Both the position numbers and the translations under genes were made by a program. A model generated the notes under the pieces. That model did not search any database. It had not been told where the DNA came from and saw nothing but the letters and a program-made list of their open reading frames with translations. A stretch of DNA of 64,000 nt, taken from Cupriavidus taiwanensis. GTDB lineage: Bacteria > Pseudomonadota > Gammaproteobacteria > Burkholderiales > Burkholderiaceae. Location: assembly GCF_900249755.1 (NCBI RefSeq), contig NZ_LT976853.1, positions 1,292,785 through 1,356,784 on the forward strand, given 5' to 3'. Shown here piece after piece: positions 9,925 through 18,257 of the stretch (position 1 is the first letter of the stretch; each line of letters starts with the position of its first letter).

Positions 9925-10095
9925 ATGCAATATTCGACCCAGGTGATATGCGCCATCAGCGGGCATGCCCGTCGGTGCCCGTCCGCACCGAGCGGTATGC
10001 GGATTTGACCGATTGTGGGGTGCCTGTCATACACTATGCGCCGTTCCCATCCCCCACGCCACCCATCCGGCCCCCGCCGGAGGGCCGCCATCGCC

Positions 10096-11043
10096 ATGCA
10101 CGGACGCGACCATCTCGATACCTATTTGCTGCGGGTGCTCCATACCCTGCTCACCGAGCAGAGCGTGACCCGCACCGCCGTGCGCCTAGGCCAGTCCCAG
10201 CCCGCCATCAGCAACACCCTGAAGCGCCTGCGCGAGATCACCGGCGACGCCATTTTGGTGCGGGGCAAAAACGGCATGGTGCCCACCGAGCGCGGCCGCG
10301 AACTGCTGGCGCTGGCCGAGCAGAGCCTGGCGGCGATGGACCGCATCGCGCGCCCGCCGCAGCAGTTCGACCCGGCCACCACCACGCGCACCTTCCACCT
10401 CGGCGCGCCCGACTACCTGGACGCCTTCTTCCTGCCCAATATCGTCGAGCGCGTGCGCCGGCTGGCGCCGGGCGCCAAGCTGTTCGTGCATCCGATGACG
10501 TCGTCGTCGGACTTCCTCGACGACCTGGAACAGGGGCAGCTGGATATCGTGGTCGGCAACTGGCTGTCGCCGCCGGAGCACCTGCATATCTCGCCACTGT
10601 TCGACGACGAGGTGGTGTGCATGCTGGGCGCGCAGCACCCGCTGGCGCGCAAGGGACTGACGCTCAAGCATTACCTGGAAATGCCGCACCTGGCGCCGGC
10701 GCCCTATGCGTCGATGCAGCGCAGCATGATCGACCAGGCGCTCGCCGAGCAGGGCTACAAGCGCAATATCCAGGTCACGCTGCCGTACTTCGGGCTGGTG
10801 CCGTATGTGCTGATGAAGACCGACATGGTCTTCACCACCGGCCGGCAGTTTGCCGCGCACTATGCGCAGTACCTGCCGATCCGGATGGTGCCGTCGCCGG
10901 TGTCGTTCCCGCGCATGCGCTTCTACCAGCTATGGCACGAGCGCTGCCACGCCGCGCCGGACGTGATGTGGATCCGGCGCATGATCGCGGAGGTGGCGGC
11001 GGATCTGCCGCAGTTGCCGAGGCTGGAGGCGGAGGCGGGGTGA
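10096..11043 (+). CDS. LysR family regulator, probably of the xdh operon
   Basis: 315-aa LysR-type protein. The N-terminal winged helix-turn-helix contains Q-S-V-T-R-T-A-V-R-L-G-Q-S-Q-P-A-I-S-N-T with the typical recognition helix, followed by the linker helix and a periplasmic-binding-protein-like effector domain to the C-terminus. The ATG at 10096 was chosen because it opens 10 residues before the HTH; upstream in-frame starts lie in the intergenic region. Divergent orientation to xdhA suggests it controls purine catabolism, perhaps with a purine as inducer (inference). It converges with the tupA-like gene 22 bases downstream. Confidence 0.85.
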   Translation: MHGRDHLDTYLLRVLHTLLTEQSVTRTAVRLGQSQPAISNTLKRLREITGDAILVRGKNGMVPTERGRELLALAEQSLAAMDRIARPPQQFDPATTTRTFHLGAPDYLDAFFLPNIVERVRRLAPGAKLFVHPMTSSSDFLDDLEQGQLDIVVGNWLSPPEHLHISPLFDDEVVCMLGAQHPLARKGLTLKHYLEMPHLAPAPYASMQRSMIDQALAEQGYKRNIQVTLPYFGLVPYVLMKTDMVFTTGRQFAAHYAQYLPIRMVPSPVSFPRMRFYQLWHERCHAAPDVMWIRRMIAEVAADLPQLPRLEAEAG

Positions 11044-11065
11044 GCCGCGACGCGGGCGGCTGGTG

Positions 11066-11899
11066 CTACTTTGACTGGGAAGTGGGGAAGAACAGCCGCT
11101 CCCCCTCCACCTTGTACCCCGCGATCGCGTCCTGTCCTTCCTTCGACGTGATCCACTCCACCAGCTTCATCGCATCCTTGTAGTTGGTGCCCGGATGCCG
11201 GGCGGGGTTGACCGCGATGATCCCGTACGGGTTGAACATCTTCGGGTCGCCTTCGATGGCGATCGCCAGCCCGGTCTTGGCCCGGTAAGCGCCGTAGGTG
11301 GCGCGGTCCGACAGCGTGTAGGCCGGCATCTGCGCCGCCATGGTCAGCACTTCGCCCATGCCCAGGCCGGCGTTGACGTACCACGGCTGGCCCCTGGGCT
11401 CGATGCCGAGCTGCTTCCAGTAGTCCTTTTCCATCACGTCGGTGCCGGAGTTGTCGCCGCGCGAGATGAACTTGCTGCCGCTGGCGGCGAGCTTGCGCAA
11501 GCCGGCCAGCACGTCCTTGCCGCCCTTGATGCCAGCCGGGTCGCTGGCCGGCCCGACCACGATGAAATCGTTGACCATCACGTCGCGCCGGTTCACGCCG
11601 TAGCCGGCGGCGACGAAGGCGTCTTCCATCTTGCGCGCGTGCACCAGCAGCACGTCGACATCGCCCATCTCGCCCATCTTCATGGCCTTGCCCGAGCCCA
11701 CGGCGATCACCTTCACGGTGACGCCGGACTTTTGCTCGAAGCGCGGCAGCAGGTACTTCAGCAGGCCCGAGTTCTCGGTGCTGGTGGTGGTGGCCAGCTT
11801 CAGCTCGCCGGCATGCGCGGCGGACAGCAGGCCGATGCAAAGGAGCGCCATGGCGATGCGGCGCGCGTGGCGGCGCAAAGACTGGACAGGGCTTGGCAT
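11066..11899 (-). CDS. tupA: TupA-like tungstate/molybdate ABC transporter substrate-binding protein
   Basis: 277-aa secreted protein. A signal peptide is evident: basic start, hydrophobic core A-L-L-C-I-G-L-L-S-A, cleavage after A-H-A. The mature start L-K-L-A-T-T-T-S-T-E-N-S-G-L is the TupA/WtpA signature that contacts the oxyanion; S-R-G-D-N-S-G-T-D appears mid-protein, another binding loop. AGGAG precedes the ATG at 11899. No permease (tupB) or ATPase (tupC) lies beside it: the next gene downstream is the convergent LysR. The divergent regulator at 12043 has a ModE-like HTH. Tungstate versus molybdate preference cannot be told from sequence alone. Confidence 0.88.
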   Translation of the reverse strand: MPSPVQSLRRHARRIAMALLCIGLLSAAHAGELKLATTTSTENSGLLKYLLPRFEQKSGVTVKVIAVGSGKAMKMGEMGDVDVLLVHARKMEDAFVAAGYGVNRRDVMVNDFIVVGPASDPAGIKGGKDVLAGLRKLAASGSKFISRGDNSGTDVMEKDYWKQLGIEPRGQPWYVNAGLGMGEVLTMAAQMPAYTLSDRATYGAYRAKTGLAIAIEGDPKMFNPYGIIAVNPARHPGTNYKDAMKLVEWITSKEGQDAIAGYKVEGERLFFPTSQSK

Positions 11900-11915
11900 G
11901 TGGATCTCCTCGATG

Positions 11916-11935
11916 TTATGTTTTACTGAACATAA
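11916..11935. promoter_or_regulatory. Perfect inverted repeat, candidate ModE/TupR-type operator
   Basis: Arms TTATGTT and AACATAA are perfect inverted copies around a 6-base spacer, 16 bases upstream of the tupA start. A further AACATAA half-site occurs at 11976-11982, between this site and the divergent regulator. ModE-family proteins bind AT-rich dyads of this size, and the flanking genes are an oxyanion binding protein and a ModE/LysR-type regulator. That the regulator binds here is inference. Confidence 0.65.
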
Positions 11936-12042
11936 TTGCTTTTGCCTTCCGATCTCATGGAGAATGCGGCAAAACAACATAAGAATGGGGTATTCATTGT
12001 GGTTCAGTCGAGTTCGACAAGTAAATATGTAGCGGAGAACCT

Positions 12043-13128
12043 ATGACCTTCCGCTTCGACCTGTTTCCGGTGGTCGCCCCCGACGACAATCCGCGCGCCA
12101 ATGCCAAGGTGTTCCAGCTGCTCAAGGCCGTGCGCGAGACCGGGTCGCTGCACCGCGCCGCGCGCGAGATCGGGCTGTCGTACCGCCACGCCTGGGGCGT
12201 GATGCGGTCGTGGGAAGAGATGCTCGGGCGCAGCGTGCTGGATATGGAGCGCGGGCGCGGCGCCTCGCTGACGCGCTTCGGCGAGCGCCTGCTGCGGGCC
12301 GAGCTGCGCCTGCGCGAATCGATCGAGCCGGCGGTGCAGCGCGCCATGGCGGAGTTCATCGCCGACCTCGATGACGCGCAGCAGCCGCAGGCATGCGTGC
12401 ATTTCACGGGCAGCCATGATCCGGCGGTGGAGGTGCTGGCCACCGCGCTGGGCAACGCCGCCAGCCCGCTGCAGCTCGACACGGTGTTCTGCGGCAGCGT
12501 GGAAGGGCTGATCTGCCTGCAGGAGCGCCAGTCGGAACTGGCCGGATTCTATGTCTCGCCGGTGCAGACCGCGGGCTCGGTGGCGCACGTGACCTTGCGC
12601 AAGTGGCTGCGGCCTGGCTCGGTGCGGCTGCTGCGGCTGGCGTGGCGCGAGCAGGGGCTGATGCTGGCGCGCGAGGTGCACGACTTGCGCGGACTGGCGC
12701 GCAGCCAGGTGCGCTTCGTCAATCGGCAGCGCAGTTCGGGCACGCGCATGCTGTTCGACCAGCTGCTGGCGGCCGAAGGCCTGTATCCCGACCTGATCAA
12801 CGGCTACGACGAAACCGAGTTCAGCAATGAAAAAGTGGCGGAAGCCGTGCACAGCGGCCGCGCCCAGGCCGGTTTCGGGCTGCGCATGAACGCCGAGGCC
12901 CATGGGCTGGCGTTCGTGCCGCTCACGCGCGAGGCCTATTACCTGGCGCTGCGCAAGAACGACCAGACCGCCGGCTGGATGGCCGCGCTGCTGGCGCTGC
13001 TGGCCGATCCGGCCTTTGCCCGGCGCATCGAGGCGCTGCCCGGCTACACCATGGCCGAGCCGGCGGGCATCCTGACCCCGCAAGAGGCGCTGCCGTGGTT
13101 CGGGCCGGACGGCAAGGAAGGGAGCTGA
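12043..13128 (+). CDS. Regulator with ModE/LysR-type N-terminal HTH and PBP-like effector domain
   Basis: 361-aa protein. Residues about 20-80 form a ModE/LysR-like winged helix (K-V-F-Q-L-L-K-A-V-R-E-T-G-S-L, then A-A-R-E-I-G-L-S-Y-R-H-A-W). From about residue 120 to the end it resembles a type-2 periplasmic binding domain (contains R-S-S-G-T-R-M-L-F-D and the N-G-Y-D-E-T-E-F segment), the fold used by PBP-domain molybdate/tungstate regulators. Divergent from tupA with a dyad between them, so it probably senses molybdate or tungstate. Not a plain ModE, which has C-terminal TOBE domains; those are absent here. Confidence 0.8.
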   Translation: MTFRFDLFPVVAPDDNPRANAKVFQLLKAVRETGSLHRAAREIGLSYRHAWGVMRSWEEMLGRSVLDMERGRGASLTRFGERLLRAELRLRESIEPAVQRAMAEFIADLDDAQQPQACVHFTGSHDPAVEVLATALGNAASPLQLDTVFCGSVEGLICLQERQSELAGFYVSPVQTAGSVAHVTLRKWLRPGSVRLLRLAWREQGLMLAREVHDLRGLARSQVRFVNRQRSSGTRMLFDQLLAAEGLYPDLINGYDETEFSNEKVAEAVHSGRAQAGFGLRMNAEAHGLAFVPLTREAYYLALRKNDQTAGWMAALLALLADPAFARRIEALPGYTMAEPAGILTPQEALPWFGPDGKEGS

Positions 13129-13131
13129 GCG

Positions 13132-13167
13132 CCGTCCGCCCCGTCCGCCCCGTCCGCCCCGTCCGTA
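13132..13167. repeat. 9-bp tandem repeat after the ModE/LysR-type regulator gene
   Basis: Unit CCGTCCGCC in three exact copies (13132-13158) and a partial fourth. It begins just after the stop codon of the regulator. Confidence 0.9.
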
Positions 13168-13233
13168 TTACACTCCCAGCCAGGGCGCGCCGATGTCTGC
13201 ACCGGCCCGCGCCGGACCCTTGCAAGGAGCGCC

Positions 13234-13833
13234 ATGCTGGAAACCGCCGCGCTGGCCGCGGGCATGTCCTGGGCCAGCGGCTTTCGCCTGTATCTTGCCG
13301 TGCTGGCCGCCGGGGTGCTGGCGCGGCTGGGCTGGCTGGAACTGCCGCCCGGGCTGCAGCCGCTCGAATCCTGGTGGGTGATCGGCGTGGCCGCGGTGCT
13401 GGCCGTGGCCGAGTTCGTCGCCGACAAGGTGCCGGCCTTCGATACCGTCTGGGACGGCATCCATACCTTTATCCGCATTCCCGCCGGCGCGATCCTGGCC
13501 GCGGCCGCGTTCGGCCAGCTCGATCCGCAGTGGGTGGTGGCGGCGGGCCTGATCGGCGGCACGCTGGCCGGCACCGCGCATGCGGTCAAGGCCGGCACGC
13601 GCGCACTGATCAACGTGTCGCCGGAACCGTTTTCCAACTGGACGGCCTCAGTCACTGAAGACCTGACCGCCACCGGCAGCCTGCTGCTGGCGTTCTTCGT
13701 GCCGGTGCTGTTCCTGGTGCTGCTGGCGATTTTCCTGGTGGCGTCGGTGTGGCTGCTGCCCAAGTTGTGGCGCGGCGTGCGCCGCCTCCATGCCAGCCTG
13801 CGCGGCGGCACCCGGCATGACGCGCCGCGCTAG
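13234..13833 (+). CDS. DUF4126 family membrane protein
   Basis: 199 aa with about five hydrophobic segments, including G-F-R-L-Y-L-A-V-L-A-A-G-V-L near residue 15 and a strongly hydrophobic F-F-V-P-V-L-F-L-V-L-L stretch near the C-terminus. DUF4126 proteins have no established role. AAGGAG precedes the ATG. The next gene lies 85 bases downstream on the same strand, so the two could share a transcript. I can say only that it is an integral inner-membrane protein. Confidence 0.75.
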   Translation: MLETAALAAGMSWASGFRLYLAVLAAGVLARLGWLELPPGLQPLESWWVIGVAAVLAVAEFVADKVPAFDTVWDGIHTFIRIPAGAILAAAAFGQLDPQWVVAAGLIGGTLAGTAHAVKAGTRALINVSPEPFSNWTASVTEDLTATGSLLLAFFVPVLFLVLLAIFLVASVWLLPKLWRGVRRLHASLRGGTRHDAPR

Positions 13834-13918
13834 CGCCGCGGGCCTTCCCGCCTGCTTTTCCGCATTGCCCGACTGACCCGAGGCGCAACGGCGCCAGCAA
13901 CCAAGAACACACCAACCG

Positions 13919-16534
13919 ATGCCCTCCGAGTCTGCCATCGACGTCCCCGCCACTGCCGCCCAACCCGCCGCACTGCACGCTGCCGCTGGCGGCAAATTCT
14001 CCGCCTGGCGCCAGGCGCTGCGCATGGCCCGGCGCGACTGGCTGGCGGGCGAGCTCTACCTGCTGCTGTTTGCGCTGGTGCTGGCCGTGGCCGCGCTGAC
14101 CAGCGTGGGCTTCATGGCCGACCGCATGCGGCTGGGCCTGGAGCGCGATGCGCGCCAGATGATCGCATCCGACGTGCTGCTGGTGGCCGACCAGCCCTTC
14201 GATGCCGCCTTTGCCCGGCGCGCGCGCTCCGCCGGCCTGGCGGTGGCGCAGACCGTGACCTTCCCGAGCATGGCCACCGCCGAGGGCAAGGCCCAGGCCG
14301 GCGCCGAGCCCACCAGCCAGCTGGCCGCGCTCAAGGCGGTGACCGACGGCTATCCGCTGCGCGGCAAGCTCAGGGTGGCCGGCGCGCCGGGCGGGCCGGA
14401 CGCGCCCGCCGCTGGCATTCCCGGGCCGGGCACGGTATGGGTCGACGAGGCGCTGCTGGGCGCGCTGGGCGTTGCGGTGGGCGACAGCCTGCGGCTGGGC
14501 AGCCGCAGCTTCCGCATCGACCGCATCATCACGCAGGAACTCGACCGCGGCACCGGCTTCATGAACTTCGCGCCGCGCGTGCTGATGCCGCTCGCGGAGC
14601 TGGACAGCACCGGGCTGATCGGCTGGGGCAGCCGCGTCACCTACCGGCTGCTGGTGGCCGGCCCCGACGCCGCCGGCGCGGCCTTCCAGAAGTGGGCGCA
14701 GGACGAGATCGAACGGCGCCAGCTGCGCAATACGCGGGTCGAGTCGCTGGAATCCGGCCAGCCGCAGATGCGCGCCACGCTGGACCGCGCCGAGCGCTTC
14801 CTGTCGCTGGTGGCGGTGCTGTCGTCGATGATCGCGGCGGTGGCGATCGCCATGTCGGCGCGCCGCTATATGCAGCGCCACACCGATGCCTGCGCGGTGT
14901 ACAAGTGCCTGGGGCTGTCGCGCGGGCAGATCCTGCGCGCGTTCGGGCTGGAATTCCTGCTGGTCGGCGCGGCCGGCGCGCTGGCCGGCGTGCTGCTCGG
15001 CTACCTGGCGCACTATGGCCTGCTGCTGTCGCTGGGCGGGCTGCTCAAGGTGTCGCTGCCGCAGCCGTCGCTGCTGCCGGCGCTGGTGGGCGTGCTGGCC
15101 GGGCTGGTGCTGCTGGCCGGGTTCGCGCTGCCGCCGCTGCTGGCGCTGACGCGGGTCGCGCCGCTGCGGGTGCTGCGGCGCGATATCGGGCTGCCGCCGG
15201 TGTCGGCCTGGGTGGCCTACGCGCTGGGACTGGGCGCCTTTGTCGCGCTGCTGCTGGTGGCGGCGCGCGACCTGCGGCTGGGCCTGACCACCGCCGGCGG
15301 CTTTGTCGCCGCGGGCATCGTCTTCGGCGTGCTCGCGCTGGCCCTGCTGACGCTGCTGTCGCGGCTGCTGCGCGGACGACTGCGCGGGCGCGCGGCGGTG
15401 GGGTGGCGCTTTGCGCTGGCGGTGCTGGAGCGCCGCCGCGCGGTCACGGTGCTGCAGACCGTGGCGCTGGCGGTGGGACTGATGGCGCTGCTGCTGCTCG
15501 GCATGACGCGCAACGACCTGGTCGATTCCTGGCGCAGCGCCACGCCCGCCGACGCGCCCAACCGCTTCATCATCAATATCCAGCCGGACCAGCGCGAGCC
15601 GCTGCGCCAGATGCTGGCCGGCGCCGGCATCACGGACCTGCTCTACCCGATGGTGCGCGGGCGCCTGACCCATATCGGCGAGCGCGCCATCCGCGGCGAC
15701 AGTTTCGAGGACGGGCGCGCGCGCAACCTGGTCGAGCGCGAGTTCAACCTGTCCTATACCGATGCGCTGCCCGAGGGCAACCGCGTCATCGCCGGGCGCT
15801 GGTCCAACGGCTCCGACGGCGCCGAGGCGGGCGCGTCGGTGGAAGAGGGCATTGCCAAGACCCTGGGCATCCGGCTCGGCGACACGCTGCGCTTCGACGT
15901 GGCCGGCCAGCCCGTGCAGGCGCGCGTGACCTCGCTGCGCAAGCTCGACTGGGGCTCGATGCGGGTCAACTTCTTCGTGATCCTGCCGCCGCGGGCGATG
16001 CAGGGCATGCCCGAGACCTACATCACGTCGTTCCACCTGCCGCCCGCCAGCGCCGCGCTGGGCAACCGGCTGACCGCGGCCTTTCCCAACATCACCGTGG
16101 TCAACACCGACATGATCCTGCGCCAGATCCAGGACATCCTGGACCAGGTGATCGCGGCGGTGGAGTTCCTGTTCGTCTTTACGCTGGCTGCCGGGGTCAC
16201 CGTGCTGTACGCCGCGCTGTCCGGCGCGCGCGACGAGCGCATGCGCGACGCCGGCCTGCTCAAGGCGCTGGGCGCCTCCGCGGCGCTGGTGCGGCAGACG
16301 CAGTATGCCGAATTCCTGGTGGTGGGCGGGCTGGCCGGCCTGCTGGCCAGCATCGGGGCGATCGCGGTGGGCTGGGGGCTGTCGCAGTACGTGTTCGACT
16401 TCCCGTACCGCTTCAATGCGTGGATCGTGCCGGTCGGCGTGGTTTCTGGCATGCTGTGCGCTTTTGCCGGCGGCTGGCTGGGCCTGCGCGCAGTGCTGCG
16501 CCAGCCCGCGCTGGCGACCTTGCGCGATGCCTGA
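13919..16534 (+). CDS. FtsX/MacB-like ABC transporter permease (YbbP-like)
   Basis: 871-aa membrane protein. One transmembrane helix near residue 50 is followed by a large extracytoplasmic domain; three helices lie around residues 300-410, further helices at about 430-540, a second soluble domain, and a last three-helix block at about 750-860. This duplicated FtsX layout is that of YbbP, which in E. coli works with the ATPase YbbA and is linked to the esterase TesA. Neither an ATPase nor tesA lies beside this copy, so the partner must be encoded elsewhere. Transport substrate unknown; a role in lipid or lipoprotein handling at the envelope is plausible. The trHb gene begins 24 bases after its stop. 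Confidence 0.85.
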   Translation: MPSESAIDVPATAAQPAALHAAAGGKFSAWRQALRMARRDWLAGELYLLLFALVLAVAALTSVGFMADRMRLGLERDARQMIASDVLLVADQPFDAAFARRARSAGLAVAQTVTFPSMATAEGKAQAGAEPTSQLAALKAVTDGYPLRGKLRVAGAPGGPDAPAAGIPGPGTVWVDEALLGALGVAVGDSLRLGSRSFRIDRIITQELDRGTGFMNFAPRVLMPLAELDSTGLIGWGSRVTYRLLVAGPDAAGAAFQKWAQDEIERRQLRNTRVESLESGQPQMRATLDRAERFLSLVAVLSSMIAAVAIAMSARRYMQRHTDACAVYKCLGLSRGQILRAFGLEFLLVGAAGALAGVLLGYLAHYGLLLSLGGLLKVSLPQPSLLPALVGVLAGLVLLAGFALPPLLALTRVAPLRVLRRDIGLPPVSAWVAYALGLGAFVALLLVAARDLRLGLTTAGGFVAAGIVFGVLALALLTLLSRLLRGRLRGRAAVGWRFALAVLERRRAVTVLQTVALAVGLMALLLLGMTRNDLVDSWRSATPADAPNRFIINIQPDQREPLRQMLAGAGITDLLYPMVRGRLTHIGERAIRGDSFEDGRARNLVEREFNLSYTDALPEGNRVIAGRWSNGSDGAEAGASVEEGIAKTLGIRLGDTLRFDVAGQPVQARVTSLRKLDWGSMRVNFFVILPPRAMQGMPETYITSFHLPPASAALGNRLTAAFPNITVVNTDMILRQIQDILDQVIAAVEFLFVFTLAAGVTVLYAALSGARDERMRDAGLLKALGASAALVRQTQYAEFLVVGGLAGLLASIGAIAVGWGLSQYVFDFPYRFNAWIVPVGVVSGMLCAFAGGWLGLRAVLRQPALATLRDA

Positions 16535-16558
16535 GTGGCTGCGCTGTTTGAGTGTGTA

Positions 16559-16975
16559 ATGAGTACTGAATCCGACGACAAGCCCGGCAACGCCGAGGTC
16601 ACTGCATTTGAACTGGTGGGCGGCGAGGCGCGCGTGCGCGAGCTGGTCGACCGCTTCTACGACCTGATGGACCTGGAACCGCAGTTCGCGGGGCTGCGCG
16701 CGCTGCACCCGCCGTCGCTGGACGGCTCGCGCGACAAGCTGTTCTGGTTCCTGTGCGGCTGGCTGGGCGGCCCCAACCACTTTATCGAGCGCTTCGGCCA
16801 TCCGCGCCTGCGCGCGCGCCACATGCCGTTCGAGATCGGCGTCAGCGAGCGCGACCAGTGGATGCGCTGCATGGCGCTGGCGATGCAGGACATCGGCCTG
16901 CCCGAAGACCTGCAGCTGCGCCTGATGCAGGCCTTCTTCCAGACCGCCGACTGGATGCGCAACGTGGCGCGCTGA
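16559..16975 (+). CDS. Group II truncated hemoglobin
   Basis: 138-aa 2-on-2 globin. R-F-Y-D-L-M-D gives the B-helix with Tyr at B10. The E/F region W-L-G-G-P-N-H-F is typical for group II, R-A-R-H-M-P-F supplies the proximal His in the F-helix, and the W in D-Q-W-M-R-C is the family's conserved TrpG8. Such proteins bind O2, CO or NO and are linked to peroxide or NO protection. The ATG at 16559 gives the standard length; a GTG at 16535 overlapping the preceding stop region is a possible alternative, as no clear Shine-Dalgarno precedes 16559. It may be co-transcribed with the permease upstream and DUF924 downstream. Confidence 0.88.
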   Translation: MSTESDDKPGNAEVTAFELVGGEARVRELVDRFYDLMDLEPQFAGLRALHPPSLDGSRDKLFWFLCGWLGGPNHFIERFGHPRLRARHMPFEIGVSERDQWMRCMALAMQDIGLPEDLQLRLMQAFFQTADWMRNVAR

Positions 16976-17015
16976 GGCGCCGCGGCTTCGGTTTTCACCT
17001 CGAGAGGTTTTCCGC

Positions 17016-17612
17016 ATGACCGCCCAACTGCCTGAAGACGCGCAGCGTGTGCTGGATTTCTGGTTCGACCGGTCCGGCTCGGCCGCCTGGAATACCGCGC
17101 GGCCGCAATGGTTCACCAAGTCGGACGCATTCGACGCACAGATCCGCGCCAACTTCCTGTCCGACTGGCAGGTCGCGTGCGACGGCGCGCCCGACGACTG
17201 GTCGGTCACACCCGAGGGCGCCTGCGCGCGCGTTGTGCTGCTGGACCAGTTCCCGCGCAACATGTTCCGCAACGATCAGCGCAGCTTCGGCACCGATGCG
17301 CAGGCGCTGGCGCTGGCCAAACGCATCGTTGCCGCCGGCATGGACCGCGCGTTGCCGACCGACTTCCACCGCATGTTCTGCTACATGCCGTTCGAGCATT
17401 CCGAAGCGCTGGAAGACCAGGACGAGGCGGTGCGGCTGATGACGCAGCTGCGCGACGTGAGCGGCGGGAAAGTGGATGTGGTGGAGTGGGCCGAAAAGCA
17501 CCGCGTGATCATCGCGCGCTATGGCCGCTTCCCGCATCGCAATGCGGTGCTGGGCCGCCAGAGTACGGCGCAGGAACTGGCGTTCCTGCGCGAGCCGGGC
17601 TCGTCGTTCTAG
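17016..17612 (+). CDS. DUF924 family protein
   Basis: 198-aa soluble protein. The family marks are visible: V-L-D-F-W-F near the N-terminus, W-F-T-K-S-D-A-F-D, L-L-D-Q-F-P-R-N-M-F-R in the middle, and F-P-H-R-N-A-V-L-G-R-Q-S-T near the C-terminus. DUF924 (YbgJ-unrelated, TPR-like helical fold) is widespread in proteobacteria and has no assigned reaction; I infer none. It follows the globin gene by 40 bases with GAGAGG in front of the ATG, suggesting co-transcription. Confidence 0.85.
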   Translation: MTAQLPEDAQRVLDFWFDRSGSAAWNTARPQWFTKSDAFDAQIRANFLSDWQVACDGAPDDWSVTPEGACARVVLLDQFPRNMFRNDQRSFGTDAQALALAKRIVAAGMDRALPTDFHRMFCYMPFEHSEALEDQDEAVRLMTQLRDVSGGKVDVVEWAEKHRVIIARYGRFPHRNAVLGRQSTAQELAFLREPGSSF

Positions 17613-17629
17613 GCCAGTTGCACTGAACA

Positions 17630-17657
17630 CGTCATTCCCGCTTTCGCGGGGACGACG
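17630..17657. repeat. Hairpin repeat between convergent genes
   Basis: Arms 17630-17641 and 17646-17657 pair with one mismatch and one wobble, around core TCCCGC...GCGGGG. The CGTCATTCCCGC...GCGGG pattern resembles short dispersed palindromes common in beta- and gamma-proteobacteria. It lies between two converging genes, where it could also end transcription from both sides. Confidence 0.55.
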
Positions 17658-17672
17658 GGCGCAACGCCGGAT

Positions 17673-18257
17673 TCAGGTCTGCTCGCGCGCCTGCTGCCAC
17701 TTGTCGACGCGCACGCGCGGCGCCGCCGCCAGTTGCGCCAGCAGCCCGGCGGGCGTGTCGCCCACGTGCAGCAGTTCTGCGTGCACCTGCTTCAGGAAGC
17801 CTTCGCGCACCGCGTGCGACAGGAAGCCCAGCATGCCGTCGTAGAAGCCGGCGACATTGAGCAGCCCCACCGGCTTGGCGTGATAGCCCAGCTGCAGCCA
17901 GGTGAAGGTCTCGAACAGTTCCTCGAAGGTGCCCACGCCGCCGGGCATGGCGACAAAGGCGTCGGCGCGGTCGGCCATCATCTGCTTGCGTTCGTGCATG
18001 TTGCGCACCACGTGCAGCTCGGTCAGCCCGCGGTGGCCGACCTCCTTCTGCATCAGCGCTTCCGGGATGATGCCGATGACACGGCCGCCATGTTCCAGCA
18101 CGGCATCGGCGACGATGCCCATCAGGCCCACCTTGCCGCCGCCGTACACCAGCGCCAGCCCGCTTTCGGCCAGGGTGCGGCCGAGCAGGCGCGCGCCTTC
18201 GGCGTATTCGGGTCGGTTGCCGGGACTGGACCCGCAATACACGCAGACGGATTTCAC
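17673..18257 (-). CDS. LOG family protein (cytokinin riboside 5'-monophosphate phosphoribohydrolase-like)
   Basis: 194-aa Rossmann-fold protein. The LOG signature P-G-G-V-G-T-F-E-E is at residues 105-113 and the R-K pair in M-H-E-R-K-Q-M-M at about 87-94; these are the substrate-binding motifs of proteins that hydrolyse nucleoside 5'-monophosphates to base and ribose phosphate. Bacterial family members are often labelled lysine decarboxylase, which is wrong. The start is a GTG at 18257, with AAAGGAA in front; it overlaps the stop of the TetR gene (GTGA), so translation is probably coupled. Physiological substrate here is unknown. Confidence 0.87.
   Translation of the reverse strand: MKSVCVYCGSSPGNRPEYAEGARLLGRTLAESGLALVYGGGKVGLMGIVADAVLEHGGRVIGIIPEALMQKEVGHRGLTELHVVRNMHERKQMMADRADAFVAMPGGVGTFEELFETFTWLQLGYHAKPVGLLNVAGFYDGMLGFLSHAVREGFLKQVHAELLHVGDTPAGLLAQLAAAPRVRVDKWQQAREQT

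Noticed and set aside
13652-17272. 1206-codon frame on the minus strand
   Set aside because: Antisense to the permease, globin and DUF924 genes, with Arg/Gln/His-rich low-complexity translation and no domain.
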